Source of the DNA: Alphaproteobacteria bacterium
GTDB lineage: Bacteria > Pseudomonadota > Alphaproteobacteria > Sphingomonadales > Emcibacteraceae
Direction of reading: 5' to 3'
NCBI GenBank assembly: GCA_013152755.1
Contig: JAADFR010000058.1
Location: 1 to 34,400 of the forward strand
Length of the DNA: 34,400 nucleotides
The notes beneath the pieces are model-generated. The model did not search any database. It worked only from the letters and a program-made list of their open reading frames with translations, and was not told where the DNA came from. Of this stretch, positions 1 to 8,633 are shown one piece after another; the first letter of the stretch is position 1; every line of letters begins with the position of its first letter. The translations under genes and the position numbers were made by a program.

Positions 1-1563
1 TCAGTTCACCAACCGCTCGCCTTCGGGCCAAAAGGGTTTTCTAAGGTCCATTTTCAGGGTTTTTCCTGCCGCCGACAACGGAAATTCTGTGCGGAACTCC
101 ACCCGCCGGGGGCATTTATAATCGGCAATCCTGTCTTTGCAATGGCGGATAATATCCTGTTCCGTGACGGACGCCCCGGCCTTCAGGATCACCAATGCAT
201 GGACCGCCTCGCCCCATTCGGCGTCCGGAATGCCGATAACCGCCACATCCAAAACGCCGGGAATAAGCGATATGACACTTTCAACCTCGGCAGAATAAAC
301 ATTCTCCGCACCGGTAATGATCATATCTTTGAGCCGGTCCACCAGATACAGATAACCATCCCGGTCCAGATAGCCTGCATCCCCCGTATGAACCCAGCCG
401 TCTTTCAAAGTTTCCGCCGTTACCTCCGGCTTATTCCAGTACCCCAGCATCACATTGGGGCCATGGACTACCACCTGCCCCACCTCACCCGTAGGCAGGA
501 TATTGCCCGCCGCATCTTCTATGCGCAAAGACACGCATAAGCCCGACCGACCCGCAGAACGCAGATGCTTGCTGCCCGGTCTATGGTCCGATGGGAGCAG
601 TACAGTGGCCAATGGCGACAGTTCCGTCTGACCATAAACCTGAATCAGGTCCACCCCAACCATACGTTCCATACAATCCACCAACAGGCCCTCGGGCATG
701 GGGGATGCCCCGTAAACCAATTGCCGCAGACTGCTCATATCGGCGCTTGCGGTCTTTTCATCGGCCAGCAACATCTTGACCATGGTTGGCACCAGTAAAC
801 ATGTGGTCACATGATGACTGGAAATCGCGTCCAGCACCCCGTCAACACTGAACCGCCGGATCATGACCTGTGTCGCCCCGCCAACCACCGTCGCCATGGA
901 AACGCCGAAATCCCCGGCATGAAACATGGGGGCAGCATGCAGATATATATCGTCTTTGCGGATTCCCATATCATGGGACGCGCTCATGATGCTGGACCAT
1001 ATCCCCATATGAGACAACATCACCCCCTTGGGCGTGCCCGTGGTCCCCCCGGTGTACATAAGAGCCGCCATCTCATCCCCCCTGGTCTTAACCTGCCCGG
1101 CTGGCGGATGGTTCTGGTTAAGCTGTTCCTAATCCTGCGCCCAGGCCGGACAATCTTTTTCACCCATATAGATAAATGTTTCAATGGCATGGTCATTGTT
1201 GTCCCGCAATTGTCCGGCTATGGTGATAAAACTGTCATCAAAAAACAGGATCTTCGCCCCGCTGTCCTGCAGGGCATAAAGATTTTCCCCGTATGACCAG
1301 CGGGTATTTAGCGGCGTCAAAACCGCCCCGATCCATGCCGGGGTAAAATAAAGCTCAAAAAAGCGGTCCGAATTTTCCGCCAGCACCGCGACGAAATCCC
1401 GCCGCTCCACACCGCACGTCAAAAGGCCGCCTGCAAGCCGGGTTACCCGGTCCTGAAAGTCGCGCCACGTCTGCTTCCGCCCCTCAAATATGGTGGCAAT
1501 ATTATCGCCCTGAACCAAGGCCAGACGTTCCGGAATATACGACAGATTAAAATAGTCACTCAT
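1..1563 (-). pseudogene. Acyl-CoA synthetase (AMP-forming), interrupted by an in-frame amber codon
   Basis: Class I adenylate-forming ligase that would activate a carboxylic acid to its CoA thioester. The reading frame starts at the ATG at 1563, preceded by a GGGAGG Shine-Dalgarno, and runs 520 codons to a TGA at 1-3, the usual family length. It is broken once: a TAG at 1129-1131, codon 145. The reading frame is the same on both sides, so this is a nonsense change, not a frameshift. Both halves look intact: N-terminal domain to residue 144, then the P-loop YTGGTTGTPKG (about 170-180), a hinge region with TGDAGY and DRLKDMI, and the C-terminal catalytic lysine in AAGKTLK (about 501). It lies 32 bp after the acyl-CoA dehydrogenase, so the two probably share a transcript. 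Substrate is unknown; the sequence resembles medium/long-chain or aromatic-acid ligases generally. The amber codon may be a real inactivation or a sequence error. Confidence 0.85.
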
Positions 1564-1595
1564 ATATGGCCCTCCCCGGCCTTTTTATCGTCAAA

Positions 1596-3284
1596 TCATT
1601 GTATTTTTGGGGTGGCCCGTTCAATCAGAGCCGCACAATCTATTCCCGCTGGTAACGTCCCGTAAACCCAGCCGGCATTCTCTCCTGACAAGCGTGCAGC
1701 GCAAAAGGCCTCTGCCACCTTGGGGTCGCCGTACTGTATCAGGCTTGCCCCCTGAATGGCCAGCGCCATTTTTTCCACAATGGTCCGCGCCCGGTATTCC
1801 ATGTCATTCTGACTTCTGAAATAACCACCCAGATCATTAATCGCCCGGTCAAGATGGGCGTCCTGTCCTCTGGCCCCGTCCAGTTCGCTCATAAAAGCAT
1901 CAAACGAGCCAGGATTTTTCCGCATGGCCCGCAACATGTCAAGGCACTGCACATTACCGCTACCTTCCCAGATAGAATTAACCGGCGATTCCCGGAACAG
2001 GCGCGGCATGATGGTGTCTTCCATAACCCCGGTGCCGCCGATACATTCCATGGCCTCATAAGCATGCCCCGGCCCGCGCTTGCATATCCAGTATTTACCC
2101 ACCGCCGTTGTCATACGCACCAAAAGCTTTTCCCCCTCGTCACTGTCGCTATTGTCCAGCGCCCGGGCGATGCGCATGGTCAGGGCCAAGGCCGCCTCAT
2201 TCTCCAAAATCAGGTCGGCCAGAACATTCTGCATCAACGGCTGTTTCGTCAGCAGATTGCCAAAGGCACTGCGCTGACTGCAATGATGGGTGACCTGAGC
2301 CACCGCTTGCCGCATACCGGATGCCGATCCGATCATACAGTCAAAACGGGTCATGGACACCATATTGAGGATCGCGGCCACCCCGCGCCCGTCCTCACCT
2401 ACCATCCAGCCCACGGCCCCGCGTAATTCGGTTTCGCTGGAGGCATTGGACACATTGCCCATTTTATTTTTCAGCTTCTGAATCTGGATTGGATTCTTGC
2501 TGCCGTCAGGCCGCCAGCGCGGCACAATGAAACAGGACACCCCCTTTTCCGTTTGGGCCAGCATCAGAAAGGCATCGCACATGGGGGCGGACACGAAATA
2601 TTTATGACCGACCAGCTCATAAGCCTGTCCCGGCCCGCTCTGCCCGATGGCATAGGCTTGCGTGCTATTGCTGCGCACATCGGAGCCGCCCTGTTTTTCG
2701 GTCATGGCCATGCCAATGGTCAGCCCCGCCTTGTCGCCGTCCGGCACATTGCGCGGGTCATACACGCCAGCCATAATTTTTGGTGCCCATAATTTATATA
2801 AGTCAGGCTGATTTTTCAGGGCCGGGATCGCCGCAGAGGTCATGGTTATGGGACAGCAATGACCGATCTCCACCTGTGACATCATATAATATTTTGCCGC
2901 CCGGGCCACATGAGCCCCGGCCTTTGGGTTTTGCCAATGAGCCGCATGCAACCCCTCACTAATGGACATATCCATCAGGTGATGATAGGCGGGATGAAAG
3001 CGCACCTCATCCACGCGCCGACCATGACGATCATGGGTATGGAGAACAGGCTTGTTTTCATTGGCCTGAAAGCCCCATTCAATCACTTTGGCGCTGCCCG
3101 TGACAGTTCCGAAATTTTTCAAATCTGCTTCTGCCCATCCGGCGCCGTTAACGTCAACAGCTTCCTGCAAAGCTATATCCTGTTCGTAACAATTATAATT
3201 TTCCAGCGCCGGGGGCTGGTTAATCACCTCATGGGTTTCGGGCCAATAGGCATTGGTGGGGACATAGGGTTTCTGCTGGGTCAT
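1596..3284 (-). CDS. AidB-type acyl-CoA dehydrogenase
   Basis: Flavoprotein of the acyl-CoA dehydrogenase superfamily, AidB subgroup. The start is set at the ATG at 3284 because GGAG sits 7 nt upstream; the ATG at 3290 is too close to it, and the longer open frame to 3383 runs through the promoter and operators. This gives 562 residues (E. coli AidB is about 540). Stretches recognisable from AidB include THEVINQPP near the N-terminus, MTEKQGGSDVRSN, MGNVSNASSE, MTRFDCMIGSA and PVNSIWEGSGN. AidB proteins bind FAD and, in E. coli, DNA; most relatives beside an acyl-CoA synthetase and a TetR gene are more plausibly acyl-CoA oxidising enzymes, but the substrate cannot be read from sequence. It is divergent from the TetR gene and is probably its target. 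Confidence 0.9.
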   Translation of the reverse strand: MTQQKPYVPTNAYWPETHEVINQPPALENYNCYEQDIALQEAVDVNGAGWAEADLKNFGTVTGSAKVIEWGFQANENKPVLHTHDRHGRRVDEVRFHPAYHHLMDMSISEGLHAAHWQNPKAGAHVARAAKYYMMSQVEIGHCCPITMTSAAIPALKNQPDLYKLWAPKIMAGVYDPRNVPDGDKAGLTIGMAMTEKQGGSDVRSNSTQAYAIGQSGPGQAYELVGHKYFVSAPMCDAFLMLAQTEKGVSCFIVPRWRPDGSKNPIQIQKLKNKMGNVSNASSETELRGAVGWMVGEDGRGVAAILNMVSMTRFDCMIGSASGMRQAVAQVTHHCSQRSAFGNLLTKQPLMQNVLADLILENEAALALTMRIARALDNSDSDEGEKLLVRMTTAVGKYWICKRGPGHAYEAMECIGGTGVMEDTIMPRLFRESPVNSIWEGSGNVQCLDMLRAMRKNPGSFDAFMSELDGARGQDAHLDRAINDLGGYFRSQNDMEYRARTIVEKMALAIQGASLIQYGDPKVAEAFCAARLSGENAGWVYGTLPAGIDCAALIERATPKIQ

Positions 3285-3301
3285 GGTCATTCTCCAAAAT
3301 A

Positions 3302-3342
3302 TGAATATTGATTCATTTCTTAAAGAAGTGAACCATGATTCA
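3302..3342. promoter_or_regulatory. Paired TetR-family operators (TGAA-N6-TTCA twice)
   Basis: Two 14-bp palindromes lie in the divergent intergenic region: TGAATATTGATTCA at 3302-3315 and TGAACCATGATTCA at 3329-3342. They share TGAA-N6-TTCA and are 27 bp apart centre to centre. They fall where the acyl-CoA dehydrogenase promoter should be, and just upstream of the likely TetR promoter. Repression by the adjacent TetR protein is inferred from this arrangement. Confidence 0.7.
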
Positions 3343-3348
3343 CATCTA

Positions 3349-3377
3349 TTGTCAAGCTGGAAATAAAGCGTTACACT
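3349..3377 (+). promoter_or_regulatory. Predicted sigma-70-type promoter of the TetR gene
   Basis: TTGTCA (3349-3354), a 17-bp spacer and TACACT (3372-3377) match a housekeeping promoter and would start transcription about 23 bp before the TetR ATG. This is a motif match only. Confidence 0.45.
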
Positions 3378-3406
3378 GGCCATAGTTTACATCAAGAAAG
3401 CCGAAT

Positions 3407-4027
3407 ATGTCCTATCGCCCCACCGCCAAAACCCGCGCCCGTCAAAAGGCCCAGCATGAAAGCCTGTTGAAAACGGCGGTTTCCATTGTTGCCCGTGACG
3501 GCTTCCACGGCCTGACCATTAGCCGTCTGGCCCGTGAAACCGGGATTGCCACCGGCACGGTCTATAAATATTTTGACTCAAAAGCCCATCTTTGTGCAGA
3601 GGTTTTTCGGCGCGCCACCGAAAGAGAGGTTGACATGGTCCGGGCCGCCAGCTTTCCGGACCAACCCGCCCCCTGCCGACAACGGCTGACCGATGCGGTG
3701 ACGATTTTTGCCGAACGGGCCATCCTTGGCGGGCGGCTGGCCTATGCCCTAATTGCTGAACCGGTCGCCCCCGCCGTGGAACAGGAACGGCTCATCTACC
3801 GCAAAGCCTATGCCGGTATTTTTGAGCAGCTCATCGAGGAAGGGGTAGAAACAAACGAATTTCCAGACCAGTCACCGAGCGTCAGCGCGGCGGCTTTGGT
3901 GGGTATATTGGCCGAAGTCCTCGTCGCCCCATTGGGCCGGGGCGATGCCGCAACCGATCAAAGCCTACTTATAGACCCCATCAGAAAATTTTGCTTGCGG
4001 GCCATAGCGCTTCGGGAAACCGCATAG
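3407..4027 (+). CDS. TetR/AcrR-family transcriptional regulator
   Basis: A 206-residue one-domain repressor. The N-terminal DNA-binding domain is clear: the helix-turn-helix core lies at about residues 36-56 (LTISRLARETGIATGTVYKYF), followed by DSKAHL, the usual end of the TetR HTH domain. The C-terminal ligand-binding part is divergent, as is normal. It is transcribed away from the acyl-CoA dehydrogenase/acyl-CoA synthetase pair, and two matching palindromes lie between them, so it most likely controls that pair in response to an acyl-CoA or fatty/aromatic acid (inference). No strong ribosome binding site precedes the ATG. Its stop codon is 2 bp from the convergent transporter gene. Confidence 0.88.
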   Translation: MSYRPTAKTRARQKAQHESLLKTAVSIVARDGFHGLTISRLARETGIATGTVYKYFDSKAHLCAEVFRRATEREVDMVRAASFPDQPAPCRQRLTDAVTIFAERAILGGRLAYALIAEPVAPAVEQERLIYRKAYAGIFEQLIEEGVETNEFPDQSPSVSAAALVGILAEVLVAPLGRGDAATDQSLLIDPIRKFCLRAIALRETA

Positions 4028-4029
4028 GG

Positions 4030-5343
4030 TCAAACCTGCTCATCGGTGATATGAATATGTAACCAGGCATATATAGGCATCCCGATAAGCAACAGAATAA
4101 AGCCCCAAAAAACCGCCTGATCACCCGCGCCAATGATGACCCAAACTGAATAGGCAAAGGCCGCAAGCGAAAGAGCCATCGTTTGTCGGGGCGCAGACTT
4201 ACCGACTTTCTTCAACAATACCATTTCGGCCACCGCAGAGAAGGCATAGGGAATTAAAACCGAAAGGGTTGAGAGCAGTATCAGAAATTCGAAAGCGCCT
4301 CTCATCCCCTTGGTATAATTCATAACCAATAATATAGATGATAGCGCCCCCATCACTATGAGAGAAAATACGGGTGTGCCATTTTTTGACATTTTGGCAA
4401 AACTGAGGAGAAATAATTTATCCCGCGCGGCAGCCATGGGGGTTTGTGCCCCAATAAAGACCACCGCATTCAACGCACCAACCATTGAAACCATCGCGCC
4501 AACGGCAATAAATTTTGCTCCGACGGGTCCCATAACAATCGTTGCGGCATCAGAAAAAGGGCTTGTAGAAGTTTCCAGTACATGGGGTGGAACCATGAGC
4601 ATCACCCCAAGCGTGGATAATAAATAAATCAAAATAACTGTAATTGCGCCCCAAAACATGGCTTTTGGTATTGTCTTTTCCGGCCTTATCACATCATCGG
4701 TGGGAATAGTTGCCGCTTCAATGCCCAGAAAAGCCCACATACTCAGGGCTGCTGCCGCCGTTAATCCAGATAAAGTACCACCTTCTATGGGTTTAATATC
4801 CATAACATGGCTTTCCCCAGTATAAAATAAACCAACCACGCCAATCAAAAGCAACGGCAATATTTTTAGAAAAGTCGTAATAAGCTGAAAGATACTCGCT
4901 TCCTGAACGCCGCGAATGTTAAGCGCCACCAACAACCAGATCACCGAAAGGCTAACCCCCAAAGAACCAACGGGATTCTCAGACAACCCCGGTATAAAAA
5001 TATCCACATATCCCACAAGAGCCACGGCTATTGCCGCCGCCGATGTCCAGTTAGATATAGAATATCCCCACATTGTAAGGAAGCCCGCAAAATCCCCCAG
5101 CCCTTCCCGGGCATAAGCATATGGCCCCCCGACTTTCGGAATGGCTTTGGTCAGGCGGGACAGCATGAGCGCCACCAGTAATGTACCACCTCCCGTGAGA
5201 AGAATGCTAAGCAAGCCCAAACTGCCATAGGGTGCCAACAGAGCAGGTAACATAAAAATTCCGGACCCAATCATTATCCCAACGACAAGTGCCCATGTGC
5301 GCCAAAACCCCATTGACGGCTTTACATACGTATCCCTACCCAT
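4030..5343 (-). CDS. APC-superfamily amino acid/polyamine transporter
   Basis: Integral membrane protein of 437 residues with about twelve hydrophobic segments. The first segment carries the APC signature GSGIFMLPA (about residues 22-30), which lies in the substrate-binding unwound helix of AdiC/ApcT-like transporters. The closest broad class is the basic amino acid/polyamine antiporter group, but the substrate is not readable. GAGG precedes the ATG at 5343. By eye the gene is richer in A+T than the catabolic operon beside it, which hints at a different origin. It lies 94 bp after the meta-pathway operon on the same strand; whether it is co-transcribed is uncertain. Confidence 0.88.
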   Translation of the reverse strand: MGRDTYVKPSMGFWRTWALVVGIMIGSGIFMLPALLAPYGSLGLLSILLTGGGTLLVALMLSRLTKAIPKVGGPYAYAREGLGDFAGFLTMWGYSISNWTSAAAIAVALVGYVDIFIPGLSENPVGSLGVSLSVIWLLVALNIRGVQEASIFQLITTFLKILPLLLIGVVGLFYTGESHVMDIKPIEGGTLSGLTAAAALSMWAFLGIEAATIPTDDVIRPEKTIPKAMFWGAITVILIYLLSTLGVMLMVPPHVLETSTSPFSDAATIVMGPVGAKFIAVGAMVSMVGALNAVVFIGAQTPMAAARDKLFLLSFAKMSKNGTPVFSLIVMGALSSILLVMNYTKGMRGAFEFLILLSTLSVLIPYAFSAVAEMVLLKKVGKSAPRQTMALSLAAFAYSVWVIIGAGDQAVFWGFILLLIGMPIYAWLHIHITDEQV

Positions 5344-5375
5344 AGTATTTCCCTCACATTCCTCAGAGAAATACT
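5344..5375 (-). promoter_or_regulatory. Inverted repeat over the transporter ribosome binding site
   Basis: AGTATTTC (5344-5351) and GAAATACT (5368-5375) form a perfect 8-bp inverted repeat with a 16-nt loop. In the transporter mRNA the downstream arm ends directly before the ATG and the Shine-Dalgarno (GAGG) lies in the loop and stem edge. It could be an operator or a translation-modulating hairpin. Confidence 0.4.
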
Positions 5376-5398
5376 ACAGATATTAAGTGTAAAAGATA

Positions 5399-5428
5399 GT
5401 TTTATTAGTAAAACAATGGCCTATGGCC
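5399..5428 (-). terminator. Possible weak terminator after the meta-pathway operon
   Basis: Reading the minus strand after the decarboxylase stop, a short GGCC-N3-GGCC hairpin (5418-5428) is followed by TTGTTTT, and the next 16 bp form a second small hairpin GTTTTA-N4-TAAAAC (5399-5414). Both stems are weak, so termination here is only possible. Confidence 0.25.
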
Positions 5429-5437
5429 TGTTGGCAA

Positions 5438-6205
5438 TCAGCTCACATCAAAACTGACTGATCCCATATTCTGAGCCTCAAGGCGCACATGAAGGCCGGA
5501 TGTGAGGGCCTCGGCCGCCGTCGCGCCGCCCGCCATCACCGTCCAGCCGGCTTCCAGCCGTCCGCCGTCCTCGCCAACAAGCCGCGCCGCGCCCACAAGA
5601 GCGCGCAGCGGATGACCCAGAACCGCCGCCGATGATCCGATCTGTACGGGCCTGCCGTCAAAGCTCATCACCATACCAAGGTTGGTGAAATCAATATCCG
5701 GCTTGACCCACGGCCCCACCACATAGGCAGAGGTCGAGGTATTATCGGCCACCACATCGGGCAAATTGAATTTGAAATTCTCATAACGGCTGTCAATGAT
5801 TTCCAGTGCCGGGGCAATGGCTTCCACCGCCAGCATGGCCTGCGCCGGACTGACCAGTCCTTCCAACGGTTTGTTCAGCAGGAACGCAATTTCCGGCTCA
5901 ACCCGGGGGTGGACAAAATCTTTCAAATCAATCTCGCCGCCGTCTTCCACCAACATTGTGTTGGTCAAGCGGCCCCAGATCATTTCATCAAGGCCCATCT
6001 GAATCATCTTGGCGCGGGAGGTAAAGCCCATCTTGACGCCCACTTGGACCTGCCCACGATCATATCGACGCTGTACGGACAGGCGTTGCACTTCATAAGC
6101 CTGTTCCAAAGTCAGGTCTTTGCCACTTTCCGATAATTGGGGGATAGCATTGGCATAGCGGGATGCATCATCCACAAATTCCGCAATGGCGTTTAAATCA
6201 GTCAT
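5438..6205 (-). CDS. dmpH: 4-oxalocrotonate (2-oxo-3-hexenedioate) decarboxylase
   Basis: Catalyses decarboxylation of 2-oxo-3-hexenedioate to 2-hydroxypenta-2,4-dienoate in the dehydrogenase branch of catechol meta-cleavage (DmpH/XylI/NahK family). It has 255 residues, close to the family's usual 260-264. Visible family features are [16 protein letters not shown] (about 56-71) and the metal-binding RVEPEIAF (101-108, Glu103 and Glu105) with a further Glu in ALEIIDSR (about 135). In known systems this enzyme forms a complex with the hydratase, which is also encoded in this operon. Its start overlaps the aldolase stop by 4 bp (ATGA), and it is the last gene of the operon. Confidence 0.95.
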   Translation of the reverse strand: MTDLNAIAEFVDDASRYANAIPQLSESGKDLTLEQAYEVQRLSVQRRYDRGQVQVGVKMGFTSRAKMIQMGLDEMIWGRLTNTMLVEDGGEIDLKDFVHPRVEPEIAFLLNKPLEGLVSPAQAMLAVEAIAPALEIIDSRYENFKFNLPDVVADNTSTSAYVVGPWVKPDIDFTNLGMVMSFDGRPVQIGSSAAVLGHPLRALVGAARLVGEDGGRLEAGWTVMAGGATAAEALTSGLHVRLEAQNMGSVSFDVS

Positions 6206-7227
6206 GCTGCATTTCCTTTTTCTTTGAGTATATCGAGGGCCACATCAACAATCATGTCCTCCTGACCGCCAACCATTTTGCGCGCGCCCAGTTCAACCAG
6301 TATTTCCCTGACGTCCAGCCCATATGTCTCCGCCGCCGTTTCCGCATGGCGCAGGAAGGAGCTATAGACCCCCGCATAGCCCAGGCTCAGCGTTTCCCGG
6401 TCCACCCGCACCGGGCGGTCCTGAAGCGGCCTGACCAGATTTTCGGCGGCATCCATCAGCTTGTATAGATCACAGCCATGGTTCCAGCCCATACGGTCCG
6501 CCGCCGCGATAAAGACTTCCAGCGGCGCATTGCCCGCCCCGGCCCCCATGCCAGTGAGGCTTGCGTCCACCCGAATGGCCCCGTTCTGTACGGCAGCAAT
6601 GGAATTGGCCACCCCGAGACTCAGGTTATGATGGGCATGAACACCGCGCTGTGTTTCCGGCTTCAGCACCTTGTCAAAGGCCTGCAAACGTGCCGCCACA
6701 TCGTCCATATTCTGCGCCCCGCCGCTGTCCACCACATAGACCGTGGTCGCGCCGTAGCCTTCCATAAGCTTGGCCTGCTGTGCCAGATGTTCGGGCGTAA
6801 TCATATGGGACATCATCAGGAATCCGATAGTGTCCATACCCATTTCGCGGGCTTTTTCAATATGCTGTCTTGAGACATCGGCTTCGGTACAGTGGGTGGC
6901 AATACGCACTGACCTGACGCCAAGATCATAGGCATGGCGCAGGTCTGTCACCGTCCCGATCCCCGGCAGCAACAGCGTGGTCAATACGGCATTATTCAAT
7001 ACCTCTGCCACAGCTTCCAGCCATTCCCAATCCGTGTGAGCGCCAAAGCCATAATTAAAGCTCGAGCCGTTAAGACCGTCACCGTGAGCCACCTCAATGG
7101 CATCCACGCCTGCCTCATCAAGGGCGCGGGCAATATCACGCACATGGTCAATACCATACATATGACGGATGGCATGCATGCCGTCGCGCAGGGTAACGTC
7201 CTGAATATAGAGTTTTTGATCGGTCAT
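6202..7227 (-). CDS. dmpG: 4-hydroxy-2-oxovalerate aldolase
   Basis: Cleaves 4-hydroxy-2-oxovalerate to pyruvate and acetaldehyde; the acetaldehyde is channelled to the partner dehydrogenase (DmpG/BphI family, HMGL-like TIM barrel). The protein has 341 residues (DmpG 345). The active-site motif [12 protein letters not shown] gives Arg14, Asp15 and His18, and HAHH gives His197 and His199; these correspond at a constant offset of three to DmpG Arg17, Asp18, His21, His200 and His202, so the metal site is complete. It overlaps both neighbours by 4 bp, as expected for translational coupling of the aldolase-dehydrogenase complex. Confidence 0.97.
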   Translation of the reverse strand: MTDQKLYIQDVTLRDGMHAIRHMYGIDHVRDIARALDEAGVDAIEVAHGDGLNGSSFNYGFGAHTDWEWLEAVAEVLNNAVLTTLLLPGIGTVTDLRHAYDLGVRSVRIATHCTEADVSRQHIEKAREMGMDTIGFLMMSHMITPEHLAQQAKLMEGYGATTVYVVDSGGAQNMDDVAARLQAFDKVLKPETQRGVHAHHNLSLGVANSIAAVQNGAIRVDASLTGMGAGAGNAPLEVFIAAADRMGWNHGCDLYKLMDAAENLVRPLQDRPVRVDRETLSLGYAGVYSSFLRHAETAAETYGLDVREILVELGARKMVGGQEDMIVDVALDILKEKGNAA

Positions 7228-8159
7228 GCGGCTGCTCCAAATTTAAGAGTGGCAATTTTCTCACCGGTTCCCATGGCAGCGGAGGTCATAATATCCAGAT
7301 TACCCGCATAGGCTGGCAGATAATGGGCCGCGCCCTCTACCTCCAGATAAACCGACGTTTTAATGCCTTCAAATTCACCATAACCGGGAATTTTCAAGGG
7401 GTTGTTAGAGCCGAAACGCTCAAATTGCACCTTTTGCTTCAAACGGTAACCGGGCACATAGGATTGTACCTGCGCCACCATATCCTCAATGGATTTTTCA
7501 ATTTCCGCCTCGTCCGCCATCTCGCACAGGGTAAAGACCGTATCCCGCATCAGCAAAGGCGGTTCGGCAGGATTCAGGATGATAATCGCCTTGCCCTTGC
7601 CCGCGCCGCCGACTTCTTCGATAGCGCGCCGGGTGGTTTCGGTGAATTCATCAATATTGGCCCGGGTGCCTGGCCCCGCCGATTTGGACGAGATACTGGC
7701 AATGATTTCCGCATAATGGACCTTGGCCACCTTGCTGACCGCCGCCACGATGGGGATTGTCGCCTGCCCGCCGCACGTGACCATATTCACATTGGGCTGA
7801 TCCAGATTGGCTTCCATATTCACCACCGGCACCGTATAGGGGCCAATGGCCGCCGGGGTCAGGTCAACGATGACTTTACCCGCCGCGCGGCAAACCTCAT
7901 CATGATGTTTATGGGCATAGGCCGATGTGGCATCAAAGACGATTTTAATATCGTCCCATACGCTGAGCTTTTGCAAACCCTCTATCCCGTCAGAGGTGAT
8001 CGCCACCCCCAAGCGGTCCGCCCGGGCAAGACCGTCCGAAGCCGGGTCCACCCCGACCATGGCGCCCATTTCCAGAATATCGCTGGTGCGCATGATCTTG
8101 ATCATCAAATCGGTGCCGATATTGCCCGACCCGATAATCGCTACTTTAACCTTCGTCAT
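7224..8159 (-). CDS. dmpF: Acetaldehyde dehydrogenase (acylating)
   Basis: Converts acetaldehyde, NAD+ and CoA to acetyl-CoA, the last step of the meta pathway, in complex with the aldolase encoded next (DmpF/BphJ family). It has 311 residues, the normal size. The N-terminal Rossmann motif GSGNIGTD lies at 10-17, and the catalytic cysteine is Cys129 in [10 protein letters not shown] (Cys132 in DmpF). The C-terminal [10 protein letters not shown] is also family-typical. It overlaps the HbpS-like gene upstream and the aldolase downstream by 4 bp each. Confidence 0.97.
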   Translation of the reverse strand: MTKVKVAIIGSGNIGTDLMIKIMRTSDILEMGAMVGVDPASDGLARADRLGVAITSDGIEGLQKLSVWDDIKIVFDATSAYAHKHHDEVCRAAGKVIVDLTPAAIGPYTVPVVNMEANLDQPNVNMVTCGGQATIPIVAAVSKVAKVHYAEIIASISSKSAGPGTRANIDEFTETTRRAIEEVGGAGKGKAIIILNPAEPPLLMRDTVFTLCEMADEAEIEKSIEDMVAQVQSYVPGYRLKQKVQFERFGSNNPLKIPGYGEFEGIKTSVYLEVEGAAHYLPAYAGNLDIMTSAAMGTGEKIATLKFGAAA

Positions 8160-8599
8160 TTGTCTGTTTTCCTATTGCCAAAAACTGTATCTATTGCCGC
8201 AACAGCGCAGGCCTCGTCCCCGGCCTCGCTGCTGCCGGATATGCCCACCGCGCCCACGGCTTCGCCGTCGATGATCACCGGCATGCCGCCGCCAAAAAAA
8301 GACAGACGGTCATATGCGGTCAAGCCATCCAGAACGCGCGGGGCCTCATGGCCCAGATTTTCGGCCATCTCGCGGGTTCCTGTGCTGAAACTCACCGCCG
8401 TGAAGGCCTTGTCCTGCGCAATGACGCCACAAGCGGCTGGCGTACCGTCCACCCGGGCAAAGGCCAGCAGATCGCCGGACTGATCCACCACCGCAATGGC
8501 TGTCTTCCAACCTTGAGCGATGGCATAATCCCGCGCCGCTTTGGCCAGCCGCAGAGCGGTGTCTGAATCTATGGTTGAGCGTGTAATAATACCCGTCAT
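8156..8599 (-). CDS. HbpS/GlcG-like (DUF336) protein
   Basis: Small protein of 147 residues in the HbpS/GlcG (DUF336) family. The start is placed at the ATG at 8599 because the protein similarity begins there ([13 protein letters not shown]); an open frame runs further upstream but overlaps the hydratase gene. Family features are [30 protein letters not shown], a central GGGMPV and the glycine-rich GAVGISG. HbpS from Streptomyces binds haem, and members of unknown function occur in other aromatic operons (for example nahX). Here the gene replaces the position between hydratase and acetaldehyde dehydrogenase and overlaps the latter by 4 bp. Its role in the pathway is not known; redox or iron-related protection is a guess. 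Confidence 0.85.
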   Translation of the reverse strand: MTGIITRSTIDSDTALRLAKAARDYAIAQGWKTAIAVVDQSGDLLAFARVDGTPAACGVIAQDKAFTAVSFSTGTREMAENLGHEAPRVLDGLTAYDRLSFFGGGMPVIIDGEAVGAVGISGSSEAGDEACAVAAIDTVFGNRKTDK

Positions 8600-8633
8600 G
8601 CTATTCTCATTCCTTAATCCGTAAGAGGTCCGG

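Noticed and set aside
1129-1131. Amber codon as a recoding site (pyrrolysine or programmed read-through)
   Set aside because: The enzyme family has no known recoding, no stem-loop context was recognised downstream, and a point mutation or base error is simpler.
3285-3383. Longer N-terminus of the acyl-CoA dehydrogenase
   Set aside because: It would translate through the operator and promoter region and lacks a ribosome binding site; the GGAG before 3284 fits better.
4030-5343. Transporter as an aromatic-acid permease of the pathway
   Set aside because: The sequence belongs to the APC amino acid/polyamine group, not to the MFS or benzoate permease families, so a role in aromatic uptake is not supported.
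7323-8483. Long plus-strand open frame opposite the acetaldehyde dehydrogenase and HbpS-like genes
   Set aside because: It is a shadow of well-identified genes on the minus strand, with low-complexity Arg/His/Pro-rich composition and no family resemblance. The same reasoning removes the other opposite-strand frames across the operons.
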